A DNA stretch of 64,000 nucleotides from Metellina segmentata. Its lineage: Eukaryota > Arthropoda > Arachnida > Araneae > Tetragnathidae. The position numbers were made by a program, and so were the translations under genes. Where the stretch lies: positions 138,071,916 to 138,135,915 of the forward strand of contig OX375873.1 of the NCBI GenBank assembly GCA_947359465.1, written 5' to 3'. The notes under the pieces were generated by a model that ran no database searches, was not told the origin of the DNA, and saw only the letters and a program-made list of their open reading frames with translations. Positions 24,576 through 62,962 of the stretch are shown here, in pieces (the first letter of the stretch is position 1; the number at the start of each line of letters is the position of its first letter).

Positions 24576-25909
24576 AATTTATAATAATTTTTTTTAATTA
24601 CTAGCCTCCACCATAGAACTTTTATGGTAAAGTTTTTCTTCAGTAGAAATTACATTAGTTTTTGTGCTATGTGTGGCTAGAGACGGTTTTGGATTAATGT
24701 TTTTAGAAGTATTTTGGTAGGTATCTAATCTCTTAATCAAATGTATGTTTTTGGGGAACGTAGCATAAACCTTCAGAGCAGAAGCTGTTACAAGTTGGAA
24801 TGGTGCAAAGAAGTTGAATAAACATTTTGCTTTCATGGATTTAAACCCTTTTGGAGAAATATCGAAAAGCCGAAAGCATCAATCCATTGGAATAGGAAGT
24901 TTTATTCAAAAATATTCCATTGAACTAAAGTTAAAAGGAATAAAAATATTAGTTTCTCGGATATTTAGTTGAATCTCGGGCATTTACTTCTTGATATGTG
25001 CTGTAGGAAAGCAAGTTCTCTATCCCGGTTTCAGCATTTTACTGTGGTATACTTCTTACTTCCGAGTCAGTGACAGATGTTAAAAAATTGCTTGAGTTGA
25101 TTTTTAGACAATTTATAAGCACATCCTAGAAATAAAACACACACACACATCGGAATATATATTTACACTAAAACAAATACGTAAACTCACTCATTGTCAG
25201 ATGTTATGAACGATCATTAACATCTATATAAATATCTCCCCTATGGAATTTAAACTATAAGCAACTTATTAATTTTTACTCCATTTATTTTATTTATTCT
25301 ATTTTTTATGAAGCATTTTCTGTCAAGCTAAATATAGGTGGCGATACTTATATCCTGTTTTGAGCTTGATGTCAGTTGCTTTGTTTATCGTTTACGATTT
25401 CAACACTTCGCCAACATAAATTCCAATGAATAAATTCCGATATGATTTATGATCGTTGACTGTCAACACTGATTACAATAAATGCAAAACGTTGCCAAAA
25501 CAGCGATAAACTACATTTTAAGGTAACCCGAAATGCATTGAACGAGAGCATTTCAAGTGTAGAAGTAAAGGATTGTCTGATTTGTTCACAATAAAAGATC
25601 TGTTACAATGTTTAAAATTCTATGTAAAATCCCATACAAACGAACAAACCACCATACGAAGAGCATTTTACTTCCGGTTTCTCATTACGGAATACGTACA
25701 GGCAGCACGTTCTATCACTAAAACACAAACGTTACCTACATTTAGCACTTTGTATAAAAAATTTCTCACACAGATTTGAATATCGTTTTCATATATTTCG
25801 AACTTTCATGAGTAAAAAGGCACGTTTGGCAACAAATGGTTTGAATGCAAGCGATTTCGAAACAATGAAAAGGAATTGCATTTTAAGTTTTAAATTGTTT
25901 TTACTTTTT
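24576..25909. other. No feature recognised
   Basis: AT-rich. ORFs at 24594-24836 (minus) and 25573-25779 (plus) show no family features. Confidence 0.5.
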
Positions 25910-26350
25910 TCTTTTCGCTTCTTTAAAATTTACATCAAAGACTATCTTTAATTAATGTTATGGTTAAATTATTGATGGTTTTCAAGCTACCATTTATTGT
26001 TTCGTATTTAAATTCCATTCCGAAATTCAAAGAACATTTTTATAGGTTTGGGATATCGATTACAAGCCGAGTTTAAGAAAAACATCGAAAAAACTACAAG
26101 TATAAGTAGTACTTCTTTTCCCTTTTAATTAATTCTTATTTTTGAGATTTTAATTATTTACACATTTTCCTTTTCTCTTCTTTAAAATTTCTATTAAAGA
26201 ATATTTTCTATTGAAGCTGTGTTTAAATTATTAACTTTATTTCAAAACTATCATCTGTTGTTTCGTATTCAGACTTCATTCCAAAATTCAAAGAAATTTG
26301 TCCTCGATTTGGAATTCCTATTCATGCCTTGATTAAGAACCACATCAAAT
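25910..26350. repeat. Diverged tandem duplication, about 253-bp unit
   Basis: Segment 25910-26085 and segment 26165-26350 share ordered phrases (CTTCTTTAAAATTT, TTAAATTATT, TGTTTCGTATT, TTCAAAGAA, CACATCAAAT-like ends) in the same orientation. Origin unknown. Confidence 0.7.
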
Positions 26351-26539
26351 AAATAGTACTTTTTTTTCACTGCGAATTAGACTAGTTTAATCATGGGCAA
26401 TTTGTTAATTTTTCGTCCAGAAAGCGAATACATAATGCATAGACGCAAAGAAATGTGTATAATCCTTGAATCCTTTGAGGCCCATTAGAGAAGACATGCG
26501 AATATTTTTATTGACGTTCTGGAAGCGGGGTTTGCGATC

Positions 26540-26640
26540 GATTCGCCGGATCTGGGTCATATTTGTGCTTCGCGCCGCCGCCGCTACAGATGTTCTCTCG
26601 CTGTGTGATTCTCCGCTTCGTGCTTTATAATGGCCGCTCC
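26540..26640 (-). promoter_or_regulatory. CpG-rich promoter-like patch
   Basis: On the minus strand CCATTATAAAGC (TATAAA at 26629-26624) is followed by a CpG-rich stretch including GCGGCGGCGGCGCG and an ATG at 26560 opening a 52-codon frame without known features. The same TATA plus CpG-rich layout marks the protease promoter. No gene was identified downstream. Confidence 0.3.
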
Positions 26641-26796
26641 CACAATATTCCCTTATTCCTGCCGTTCTTACAAGATGGCTCACGTATAAGTTAGGAATTT
26701 TAAGCGTATTATGCTGCTTTCGAAGTCGGAGGTAGTCGGAGCTAATGTTTTTTGAGAGAAATTCTTTAATCTGTTTTTATAATAGCATAACAGTAA

Positions 26797-27069
26797 TATC
26801 CCTTTCGAAAATTCTATCACTATAGAATTCTGCAGAGTTATGGCCCATTTTTCTATATGCTCTATAAAGTAAACTCTATAGAATTCTTTATTTTCTTTGT
26901 TCCACGACGGAACTTTTATACAGAATTCCATAGAAATATATTTCTTTAGAATCAGACATAGTTTTCTCTAAGAATTGTTTTCTATTGAAACAAAATTTCG
27001 TTTCTGTAGAAATTTATAAATAATTCTTTGGAAATTCGTAGAACGTTTTGAATTTCTTCGAAAGGGATG
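26797..27069. mobile_element. MITE with ATCCCTTTCGAA ends
   Basis: Inverted ends ATCCCTTTCGAAAATTC and GAATTTCTTCGAAAGGGAT bound about 270 bp rich in TAGAATTCT-like motifs. No coding; only one copy in the window. Confidence 0.65.
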
Positions 27070-27173
27070 AATTTTACCACCGAGAACCACGATAAATATG
27101 GAGGATCAAGTTCATCTGTAGCAGATCAAATTTGCACAGAAAAAGATATTTCACCGAGTGTGAAGAATATATA

Positions 27174-27431
27174 TATCGCACCCCGGCAAGAAAAGTGACA
27201 CAACTCAAAATTACAGAATTTGAGAAACATAAACTTAAAGGATACTGTAAAACTTATATTGAAATAGTATAAGCTTCTTTTAAATTTTAGGTAAGTATTT
27301 ATGGTGGTAACTTCTATTATATTCTATAGAATAGTAGGATAACACGCTGGGGCACCTCATACATATATTTTAATGACATATCAAAATATTTATTTTTTTG
27401 GGTTGTGTCACTTTCCTTTCCGGGGTGCGAT
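27174..27431. mobile_element. Palindromic MITE, copy 3 (best preserved)
   Basis: TATCGCACCCCGGCAAGAAA on the left and CCTTTCCGGGGTGCGAT on the right; about 258 bp, foldback interior. Confidence 0.85.
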
Positions 27432-27696
27432 GCGTTAAAAACAACTTTGAAATGACTTTTTTTTCAAATGTCGGGTTTTTATCTCTTTATCAGGACATCC
27501 CAATGTAGTAATGATAAGTATAGATAAAAAAAATGTAATAGGAATGAGGTAATGCAACAAATATTTGAATGGCGAGTTCTCCAATTATTATATGACAAAC
27601 CTCTAAGTAAGATTTTTTGCATAAGCTTTGTTTCGAAACCTCAAATTCCCTTTTAATTTCGTATACAAGCTCACTGATAAAAAAAAAAAAAAATTT

Positions 27697-27700
<4 letters not shown>

Positions 27701-27731
<31 letters not shown>
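27701..27731. repeat. TA microsatellite
   Basis: About 15 TA units followed by TTTA repeats. Confidence 0.9.
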
Positions 27732-27736
<5 letters not shown>

Positions 27737-28214
27737 TTATTTATTTTGTTTACGATTACCTGGATTTAAAGAGCGTGTAAAAATTGGTCAGAATGATTGT
27801 AATAATTTGTTGTTACATATTTGAAATTGCTCTGTCAATAATATGTGACAATAATATGTATTTTAGTCAGAAAAATAGGTGTATCTTTTAGGATTCTTTA
27901 TTAATCCAAAAATTTAGACTGTCTTTCCTTCAAGTAAGCTTAACCAAATTTTGGGTATATCTGCATCAAAAAAACTAATAGCAAATCGCCACGTTTGGGA
28001 CGCCTCAATGTTTTCTGATAAGTGAAGAGAGCCCCATATAATGAATAAAGATACAGATATTCAGGAAATGGTTATTGGAAATTCTAAGAGAAAAGCGTAT
28101 AGCTCCTGAATAATAATTAAAAATATTTATGCTTTGATTTTATTCATGGTTTATATTTGAAAATTGGAATACTGAAGAGAACTTATACAAGCTTATCAAC
28201 AATAATTGACAATA

Positions 28215-28400
28215 TCAACAATCTGCTGGTTGTATGTTTGGCTCAGGTTCGATTCCTCTAACTTATACTGGGTGATATTTCTCTCTTCTCTGTCAGCAAA
28301 ATTTTTTTATGTCCATGTCCTTTAGTTGACGTTGTCTGTCTTGTGTTTCACGCAGCTTGGCATAATATGATATTTGCACCATGAAATCCATTCAACCACG
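28215..28400 (+). mobile_element. SINE B copy
   Basis: B-box-like CAGGTTCGATTCC, then body TTTAGTTGACGTTGTCTGTC and a 3' part ATCCATTCAACC matching the SINE B end. Confidence 0.6.
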
Positions 28401-30068
28401 ATTTCAAAGGAGGTTTTGAACGGAAACCACTATTTTACATCAAGTTACCGTTAAGCTTAAAGCATTTCCAATAACATCTAAATCTAAAATTGACTGAAAT
28501 CAGATTAGGAATTTGATGGAGATATTATTTACTCTCCAAAATTCCCAAGAACTAGGTAAAATTATTTTTATTCTGGAAGAATAATAATGGAAGTGTGTCA
28601 AGAAGTAGTTTCATGTGGTTACAATTTTTGAAGTTGTGAGAATGTTGATGAAGGCTTAAATTCTTGATACACATTTAAAATCTGGCTTTATAACTGCGAG
28701 AAGTTTCACCAATTATAATTCAATTTTTTAAATTACTTTGTCCATGAATCACCAACCCAAGAAACTATTCTATCAACCACCTAACCCCCCCCCCCACTCT
28801 TAAGCAGTTTAAACAGTTCTGCAGCATTAACTATGGTAATTGATTAAACTGCTTTCAGCGTAGGTTTCACATTAATTTTAATTAGTTGGGCTTTTACAGG
28901 CTTTCTTTCCCTGGATATTAAGAAATTAAATTACTGTAAGAGCACGTAATTACGTGACAGTGTTTACATAATTGACATAATTATAACGGTGTTTACACAA
29001 TTAACTACATGAATGGATCTAGAACATGAAACTTTCAATCATGTTCTAACTTAACTTTCACATAATTAATTCTCTTGTAGAAAAAAAATAAGCGTAAAGG
29101 GACAAACTAAACTTTTATTGATTGTAATAGCCTCAGCTTGCAACAAAATTTTGTAATAACTATCATAAGAGTACAAAGATGTTTTGAAGAGAATTACAAG
29201 ATTAAGGAAATAACGTTAATCAAGATGTTGTGATCTAAATCAGGGTTTAAAAGATTTTGTAGTAACTTTTTATGGTGATAAATTTAAATTAAAAATAATT
29301 ATGCAGCATTTTACATATTATTCACTAGCATAAGGTTTTGAAATTATAGTTTAACGGAACCGTTTTTTTATGTAATAAAATCAAGTATTAATTTTAATTA
29401 TCTGTTCTTTTTTTCGTGAATGAAGCAGTCACATAGAAAGGTGTTTCAGTTCCAAGTTTGCAATAAAAATTAAAATACTACAGCGTGTTGGCAGAAAGAA
29501 TTACTCTATGTATCGATTCTTTACATGGCTTTCACCTTGGCACAGAAACCGACTTGCTGCCAAATTACGTTGTCATAAAATATTTCGGATGGTCTACGAA
29601 CAATGTCATCCATGTTTCCTCTCATCTGAGAATAGGGGCAAATGATTGATTTGATTTATACACCTGTTTCTTCAGTTTGAAGACCTCGACTTGCATCTGA
29701 GGACACAGAAACTTCGAAAACGGCATATTGTGACATAATTTGGTGCAAGTTAAGTACATTTTGACAACACCTTTTACCGAAAGAGGACCGGCATGATTCT
29801 ACAGCTCGAATGTACTTCAATGTTTTGTTACAATCTCTTTTAAAAGGGCTATCCATTTTCATTTTGTTGCTTTGGCCTCCATCAGTCTTTAACTCTGATT
29901 AACGTAAATGTCACCTACACTCATTAGTTTTACAAACACCGAGGACACTTCTGTATTTTAACCAATGAGATGATTATGAGAAAAAGTCATATCACAAAGT
30001 GGCGTGTGTGAGTGTTAGATTTTACTGTATAGCTACATCAAATTTCTTAAATGAAAAGTGATCTTTTA

Positions 30069-30124
30069 ATTTATTTCTAGAAATTAATTTATTTATTTCT
30101 AGAAATTAATTTATTTATTTCTGG
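30069..30124. repeat. 21-bp tandem repeat, about 2.7 units
   Basis: Unit AATTAATTTATTTATTTCTAG repeated with small changes. Confidence 0.85.
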
Positions 30125-30440
30125 AAAATACAAAAATCCAACAAGCAAAAAGATTAATAAGCTCTTCTTATGAAGGTTGAATTTCTAAGACATAAATGAG
30201 GGTTTGCAAGACTTAAGCTCTTCCCTGTTTCAGATTTTAAGAGATATGTTCAAAGGTTGTTAAAAGTAAAGTTGTGAGAAAGAAGACACAATCAAGAGTA
30301 TTTTGAAGGATCTTCCCCAAAGTTAAACAATGTTGGATTAGAATGGTTATACATTGATAAATGCAACAGCAATTCAATACGGCAGTACAATGTTGTTAGT
30401 TACATATTAATCTGAGTGGCTCATATAAGCTTAAAAAATA

Positions 30441-31846
30441 CAGTGAGTGTAAAAGTATTCACACATAGTACCGATTTTCAAATATACTATATATATAAGA
30501 TTGTAAAAAATAATATAAGATTGTAAGAAATATATATAAGATTGCTTTCAAAGTATTTTTTATGTTAGTAAATAAATAGAGCAGAGGATATCGTCCCAAG
30601 TAAAGACTGCAGTTCAGACTATTGCAAAGGGTATAAATAGCAAAATTTAAAGCATCAGAATGAAGTTTAAATTTTTAATCACAGATAACGTAAAAGGGAG
30701 ATTACATTTTATCGACTTATCCATTATTTAGAGGTGAGGAATTTTGAACGTAGCATAATCATAATAGTTCTGATCTAACTTTTCTCCTCAGTTGTATTGA
30801 CAAGCGTTTTCCCGTGAGACAATTAAGGAAATACCCATAAACGCCTTGTCATAGAACTAAAAATAGAGTAGCCTCATAAATAACTACACTGCGAAATGCA
30901 TGCATGCTAGCAGGTTTCATAGTCGTGTTGACCTTTGAAAATCTTTGGAATAGGAAGTTGTTTGAGCTATGAAAAAAATACCAAAATGGAGACAGTTCTG
31001 AAAAATGGTTATTCTTTTGGATGTGATCAAATTAAACATTTTGGAGTCCGAATGGTACAGAGGAAACTTAGCAAAAATATACTTCAAAGAATTTGTTACT
31101 CACAGTGAAACAGGAAGAAAGTTCTAGGACACATTGAGTTCGCATGGATGAAAATAGGATCGGCAGTCTAGTCATAATAGAAATAAGAATCCTAAGACCC
31201 CTACATGGACATTTTGAAATCAGTTTAGTCCAATGCATCGATGGTAGTTGAATTTACGTCACAGTGGAGCAACACAAGAGTATGGCGACGGTCCAGGATC
31301 AATCCCCAATCCAGTGTTCCGAAATTGGGGCTCAAACGGGATTATGCTTTTAGGTACCACATCACACATAACATGGCGCTGGATGGTACATAACACGAAA
31401 TTTCAAAAAACTTCCCCTGTATCTCCGATCTATCCAATCGAACATTTCCTGCAATTGTGGATGAAAAAGTAGTTTTAAGATAATTTAGAAGGAAGATGTA
31501 TAAAAGAATGGGAATATATACGAGGACAGTACGTATTCATGGGAATGAGAGACGCTATAAATTTGATCGAATTAATGTTACGAAGTCTTCCGGTGGTTTT
31601 ACACAAGCCCAAAAAGATATCTAACACAAAGCTTTAAATATGAAAACCTCTTGTTAAGTCCTCCAAATTTGTACGATTTATGGTACTTTGTACATTAGTA
31701 GAAGTGGACCTGTATTTTAACTGGATGAAATTTTACGTAGATAAAATATATTCCATAGCATATTTCTGGTTATTTGTAAAATTTTGTTTTATTTTAGGAA
31801 AACTAGAAGTTTTTTTTGTGCCCGAATACTTTTCGCACACCCTTTT
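30441..31846 (+). mobile_element. Decayed Tc1-like element
   Basis: Left end TA|CAGTGAGTGTAAAAGTATTC and right end (reverse complement) GTGTGCGAAAAGTATTCGGG pair as degraded Tc1 inverted repeats. Inside, shifted frames read KNLLLTVKQEEESS (compare KNxxPTVKHGGGS), GSLVIIE, PVSPIYPIEHFLQLW (compare SPDLSPIEHLW) and a C-terminal EWEYIRG..LIELM. Many stops; inactive. A SINE A fragment sits inside at 31241-31306. Confidence 0.6.
31241..31306 (-). mobile_element. SINE A 3' fragment
   Basis: TTTACGTCACAGTGGAGCAA through GGCGACGGTCCAGGATCAAT, minus-strand 3' end of the family. Confidence 0.7.
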
Positions 31847-32147
31847 GCTCTACGGTGGCAATTGCCAGTTGGCTGCATCTAAAAATTCTCAATGACACAT
31901 GCACCTTATTTGCTATGCTTGTTGTACGTTTATAGTTCTTTTCGTTATTTTTTTTTTCATGCATATCGTGAAAAATCGTCATAGAAACGTGTGAATATAG
32001 ATGTATTTTATTTCTTACCTTTTTGAAACCAGGCGTCTATCACGCAGCTTGTATGACCGAATTTCATTTCAAAACAAGTAAGCAACTCCCCGTCTTTTTA
32101 CCAGGTCTCAAAAGTGATTTCTCAATGCCACCCACTTCCAGAAAAAA

Positions 32148-32153
32148 TTTATT
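32148..32153 (-). terminator. Polyadenylation signal of the protease gene
   Basis: AATAAA on the minus strand about 190 nt after the TGA, followed by a G/T-rich stretch (GGAAGTGGGTGG). It is the first canonical signal seen downstream, so the 3'UTR would be roughly 200 nt. Confidence 0.65.
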
Positions 32154-32342
32154 ACGAAAAGAATAACATGTAAAAAATCGTGCGCTTTTTGTACATCTAG
32201 AAAGACGGAACACATTTTGTATATCTTACACCTTGGTACCAAGGAAGAAAACAACGCGGGTCGGTTTCTCACTCATCGGTATTCATTGAAATCCAATATC
32301 GGGATGGCATCTGTCGAATCTCTCGGCACCCGGTCGTGCGAA

Positions 32343-58610
<26,268 letters not shown>

Positions 58611-58674
58611 CCTGAGACAGCGGAAGAAAAAAAGATGCGCATCATTTGGTGGAAGGCCGCGTCGAGAGGAGACC

Positions 58675-58710
58675 TTTATAATCTCAGAGGCCCCCAAAAC
58701 CGGATTCCCC
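58675..58710 (-). promoter_or_regulatory. TATA box and kappaB-like site of the protease promoter
   Basis: The minus strand carries ATTATAAAGG (TATAAA at 58680-58675), 65 nt before the exon 1 ATG, which predicts transcription start near 58650 and a leader of about 40 nt. About 20 bp further upstream is GGGGAATCCG (58710-58701), close to the NF-kappaB/Relish consensus. That site could indicate immune induction, but one short motif is weak evidence. The whole patch is GC- and CpG-rich compared with its flanks. Confidence 0.55.
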
Positions 58711-58739
58711 TCGCTCACTCTCTCCGCCGCGAGATAAAA

Positions 58740-59327
58740 AGAATGAATCCCTTTTTATGTGCGAAACCAAAACGAATAATGGAATTGTGACACTTTTGCT
58801 AATCGCGTCTCGTGCCCCCTGGGGAGAACTTGGAATAACAACTCATTAAAACAAGAAGGCTCATACCGATGCACGTACACACACCTCTCTGCCTACTTAA
58901 AAGGGGGTTCGTTTCAATCAATTCTGGGAAGCTATCATTCGACTGGATTCGGACTTATTATCCGTTAGACGGGGAAAACAGTTCAATTCAAAAATCATGC
59001 AAGAATGTGAATCTTATTAAATCAATAAAACATTCCTTTGAGATGAAGCAATTCGAATATATTTACGATTGTCTTCAGTTTAAAAATGACCAAGGAGACT
59101 GTTAATGCATCATTCCGAATTGTAAAACAATTGTATTTAATTCGTGTTCTTTTCTGTAATCGCGCACAATATTTCATGCTCTTAATCGTATCAAAATGCA
59201 TGCATTGTGTTCTATCGATGTTCATTTACTAGCATAAATAGTAACTAGAATACCAGAACAACTCTTCTTGTAATCTATAGCACTAGCAGAATGGACGTAG
59301 TCTGTGTAGTATCTCGTATATGCAATC
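58740..59327. other. Upstream flank of the protease promoter; no gene recognised
   Basis: No further TATA-like or coding feature stands out. Short ORFs (for example 58869-59105) lack family features. Confidence 0.5.
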
Positions 59328-59898
59328 TATAACAAAAAAAATCGACGCACCAAGAAGGAATCATCCGATTGCTTTGAAATTTCATATGCAAAAATATTTT
59401 GACCAAATATGCAAATGATTAAAATTTGGTGTCCAATGAATAAATAGTGCGATCTCCAGCGCATCGGAACTGCGCATCCAGCAGATGTATATAAGGAGTT
59501 GTTCTTGAACTGTTGTTAAAAATTTCTGCTGCATTGCGATTTAGGATACCTTTCAACGACTGAAATAATGCCTCGCCGCAGGATTCGAGCTCATTACGAG
59601 CAACTTTCAGAGTTTGAAAGAGGTCGTATCATTGGATTGATAGAGGCAGGTTGGACAAATCGGAGAATCGCTCGTCATGTGAGTCGAAGCGATGCGGCGA
59701 TTAGAAGATGCTGGCAAGAGTGGGTAGACAATGGTAGATTTCAGCGTCATGATGGTAGCGGTTGCAGCGTCATGATGGTAGCATTCAATTGTTCTGAAAT
59801 TTTAATCATTTTCTATTCTGTACATAATTTTCCTATCCACCAATTTTTGTCTCCATCGGACAACTCCTTCTTGATGCGTCGATTTTTTTTTTGTTATA
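59328..59898 (+). mobile_element. Tc1-like element, internally deleted, intact ends
   Basis: Ends TATAACAAAAAAAATCGACG..CCAAGAAGGA and its inverted partner (TCCTTCTTGATGCGTCGA..GTTATA) bound 571 bp. An ATG at 59568 opens the Tc1 transposase N-terminus: RAHYEQLSEFERGRIIGLIE, WTNRRIARHVSRSDAAIRRC (first HTH), then WVDNGRFQRHDGSG. The frame then runs into 3' end sequence, so the DDE domain has been deleted. Ends look usable by a trans-acting transposase. Confidence 0.85.
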
Positions 59899-59934
59899 GA
59901 GTGTATCTTTTCAATAAAGTTGTGTTTGTAACTA

Positions 59935-60437
59935 CACTACCCTACAATAATGGACCGAACAGCAAGATGTGATGGTATAAGGGAAATAATACATGCTTTA
60001 ATAGGGGGATGGTCCCCCACGTACTGCAATTACACTATCAACTCTTCTGGGTATACTTTCAACAAGGTTTCGATACACAGTTATGGGTATTTATGTCCAT
60101 TCCTGCTGCAAGAACGTCGCCAGCTCAGCTGTAGATTTCGGACGTGGTTCCATGTTCCATAAGCTTCGCTCTAACGCGTCCCACAAATGTTATATGGGGT
60201 TTAGGTCGGGTCTCTGAGCAGACCAGGGAAGACGTTTTACATCCATATCTCGACACCACTGCTTGACAAAGGCTGCAACGTGACACGGAGAGTTGTCGTC
60301 CTGGAAGTAACATTCGTCCATTCCATAAAATTGCCAGAGCGTAAAAAGAACCTTCAAAAATGTTCATGCAGGAGTCCGCGTTCAATTGACCAGGAACAAC
60401 ATGCAACGGTCCCATGCCATACCACGAAAAACACCAG
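59935..60437 (-). mobile_element. Tc1/mariner element, same family as 43639, same Glu-to-stop
   Basis: Outer end TA|CACTACCCTACAATAATGG. The minus strand encodes GVFRGMA-like sequence, MGPLHVVPG (frame-shifted), then PDLNPI followed by TAA in place of the catalytic Glu, as in the 43.6-kb copy. The other end is lost at about 60437 against a SINE A fragment. Confidence 0.82.
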
Positions 60438-60478
60438 TGTTGCTCCAGTGCTAACGTTATTTAAAATACCTCCCTACC
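60438..60478 (+). mobile_element. SINE A 3' end fragment
   Basis: GTGTTGCTCCAGTGCTAACG through TTTAAAATACCTCCCTACC. Confidence 0.7.
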
Positions 60479-61602
60479 CTTTAATGCTTCAGTACTGTTT
60501 TATTGTAGTCATTTCAGTGCATATACTTCTTCAAGTTCATGCATCCCAATGTTGCTTAGAGCCTTTTCGAGGGAGAAGGGGAAAAAGATTAAATGGGGTC
60601 CATAGAAATCTATGAACAGGGTCCTGATATTCCAACTTACTAACGTGTATATACGCCATTGAACATGACTTGAAAATCGAGTATCCAACCAATAACACAC
60701 AACCTGATACAATAAAATTTTAATTTATCTTATCGAGTTGAGATCTAACTTCAATTTACTGCTTTTCATTTCAACTGATTGAAGCCGTTATTTTTGAAAG
60801 TGGTTTAAGTCCACTTTGAAAAAAAATTGTTTATTTTCTAAAGAATTTTAATAATTGTTATTGCATAATACAATTTAACAGTTAAAAACATCATCTGAAT
60901 TGAGTAACGTTTGCCAATATTTTAAAATTAATTTAAAAGCAAACCCTTAAATATCTCGCTGTATGAAAAAATGAACTTATACCACTTTCAAAAACAACGG
61001 CTCACATTATAGTTTATAGTTGAAGAAAACCTCTTCTCTAGGACTTCATGCCATTCATGCAACTGTCAACATATAAATTAGCCGACAATGCATACAGGGT
61101 TGACTGCGTTGCTACGGAAGCGAAACTGTTTCATAACCATGTGTGTACGAAATATTGTATACATTTATAAAGAGGTAGTCTCCCTACTTCAACAACTCGG
61201 CGGAATATTAACAAAGAATATTAAAGTTTGAGGTGATAGATTTCCAAAAGTACACGAGATTTATTGAGGTCAATGTCATGTAACCCGAAACTTTTATCCT
61301 GATTCCACATCCCTGCATTGCCTACCTTGGATTGATGTGGATCCATTGATTCATGAAGACAACGTTCATTGTCGTGTCACGTGACATGCTTCTAGGCAGT
61401 TGAACTTCCACAGTTGAACTGTAATCAAATTTCGCTCAGATTGGACTCCCACATCTTCCATTTATTAAGTCAACAAGGGAATATGATAAAGCTTTTCACT
61501 AGCAAACTGGCTTTTGTTTTGCACCCACAAGTTGTGGCGTTTGTTGACGAGCTCTCACTAAATTTGCTAGATTGCATGGTGGTTGATTCCTTGTAACAAA
61601 AA
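60479..61602. other. No feature recognised
   Basis: AT-rich; nothing recognised. Confidence 0.55.
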
Positions 61603-61873
61603 GGCCGTGGTTGCCCAGTTGAAAGCGGATTAGCAAAGCGGATTACCAACCCAAAGACAGTCGCTTACGTGAGGGTTGATGCACGTTAAATCTGTCGTGG
61701 CCTCATATGTCCTCACGTTGGTGGGTTGTGGGAATTTGAAGAGTGAGGTCTCACCTCAGGTGTGACCATGTCATGTGACCGAGATTAAAAAATTGCGAGG
61801 TGTTGATCTCGGAACTTTCTATTCGGAATTGATCCCGGATCAACCAGTTCCAGTGTGACGTCAATTAATCCCG
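61603..61873 (+). mobile_element. SINE A copy, diverged
   Basis: GGCCGTGGTTGCCCAGTTGA, core ATGTCCTCACGTTGGTGGG, CATGTCATGTGACCGAGATT and 3' end CCAGTGTGACGTCAATTAAT. The head is rearranged. Confidence 0.78.
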
Positions 61874-62671
61874 TTCCTACTTTGTAACAAGGTGGAGTAA
61901 TTTCTGGAGACGAGCCCCCATTTCCCCTTTGACTTGATTACTTCATCGCATTTCGCATTTTTAGTGCTCATTTTTACGTGAAAATCCGAAAAGTTTAGCA
62001 GCTGTAGAAGTAAATAGCTTACTAGAAACCCGGCTCCTAACATGCTGTCAATCGTACTAAAACCGAAAAGTTTCAGTGCTGTATTTATGACTAGGCTTAT
62101 GCTGCAGCATAGACAGCGTGTCTAAGTATGATACTTTTGCAGTTTTAATACAAATACAAATATTGACGACCAGCTACAGGCTCAAGCCCAACAAGACTGG
62201 TCCTTTGTTTATGAATTCCCCAATTCCCACTGACTATTCAATTGTATCTTAAATTGGTACACTCCCTTTGAATTAAAACGTATAAATTAGTTTTACGAAT
62301 AATTGAAAATGTATTAAAATACAAATTGAGTCATTAAGATGACGTCTTACACAAAAGCAAAATAATCCAACAAAGAAAGAAAATTATAAGATGAACAGAT
62401 TTGAAGTCAGCCTAGTGGCATCCAAACAATATGACCCGCTTTTCTGCCTTATCCCTAATTGAAATCCTGTAACTTAATGCAATGCCCGAAGATAGCATGG
62501 ATTTCGATTAACAACACACTGAAATTTGCACATAATCTTTACCCTATTGCACCTATATAGCTTTTTAGAGAAATAAACGTTATTAGTTCCTTACTTTACT
62601 TCATACCTTATTAGTCCTTTATCAGTTAAATTTCGAACTTTTGTTCCTATATGCTTTTGTCGATTTTCGAT
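61874..62671. other. No feature recognised
   Basis: AT-rich spacer; nothing recognised. Confidence 0.55.
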
Positions 62672-62962
62672 ATGACAAGATATAAATATTTTCTAGTTAT
62701 CTGTCTGTTGCTAGAGCAGCTCCTGAGGTCTGAGCTACCCACGTACAAAAGCCTCAACAAGCCTCTTCGCAAAAAAATATTCAATTTTGAAAAAGAATCT
62801 TCTTTGTCAGGCAACAGTTTAGGACCCATTTCCCCACTCTTTTTAGAAATGCTGTCATACAAAATAAACATAGCGTTTAATGATTTTTTTGACTGTTTTC
62901 AGACCATTGAAAAATGTAGACGTAAATTTGTATCTATAACGTGCAAATCTTCTCTAGCGTAA
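62672..62962 (+). CDS. Candidate small secreted protein (weak)
   Basis: A 96-codon frame starting MTRYKYFLVICLLLEQLLRS has signal-peptide character: basic start, hydrophobic core, likely cleavage near RS-EL. The rest is polar and basic with three Cys near the C-terminus (DCFQTIEKC, ITC). An in-frame ATG at 62651 would extend it by 7 residues. AATAAA follows at 63105-63110. I recognise no family. A 74-codon frame overlaps on the other strand, so the open stretch could be chance. It could also be the last exon of a longer gene, given TTTATCAG at about 62620-62627. Confidence 0.25.
   Translation: MTRYKYFLVICLLLEQLLRSELPTYKSLNKPLRKKIFNFEKESSLSGNSLGPISPLFLEMLSYKINIAFNDFFDCFQTIEKCRRKFVSITCKSSLA

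Larger units (their letters stand above)
27732..30440. other. No gene recognised; SINE B and small repeats
   Basis: Includes a SINE B copy (28215-28400), an 11-C run (28785-28795) and a short tandem repeat (30069-30124). The rest is AT-rich without recognisable features. Confidence 0.55.
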
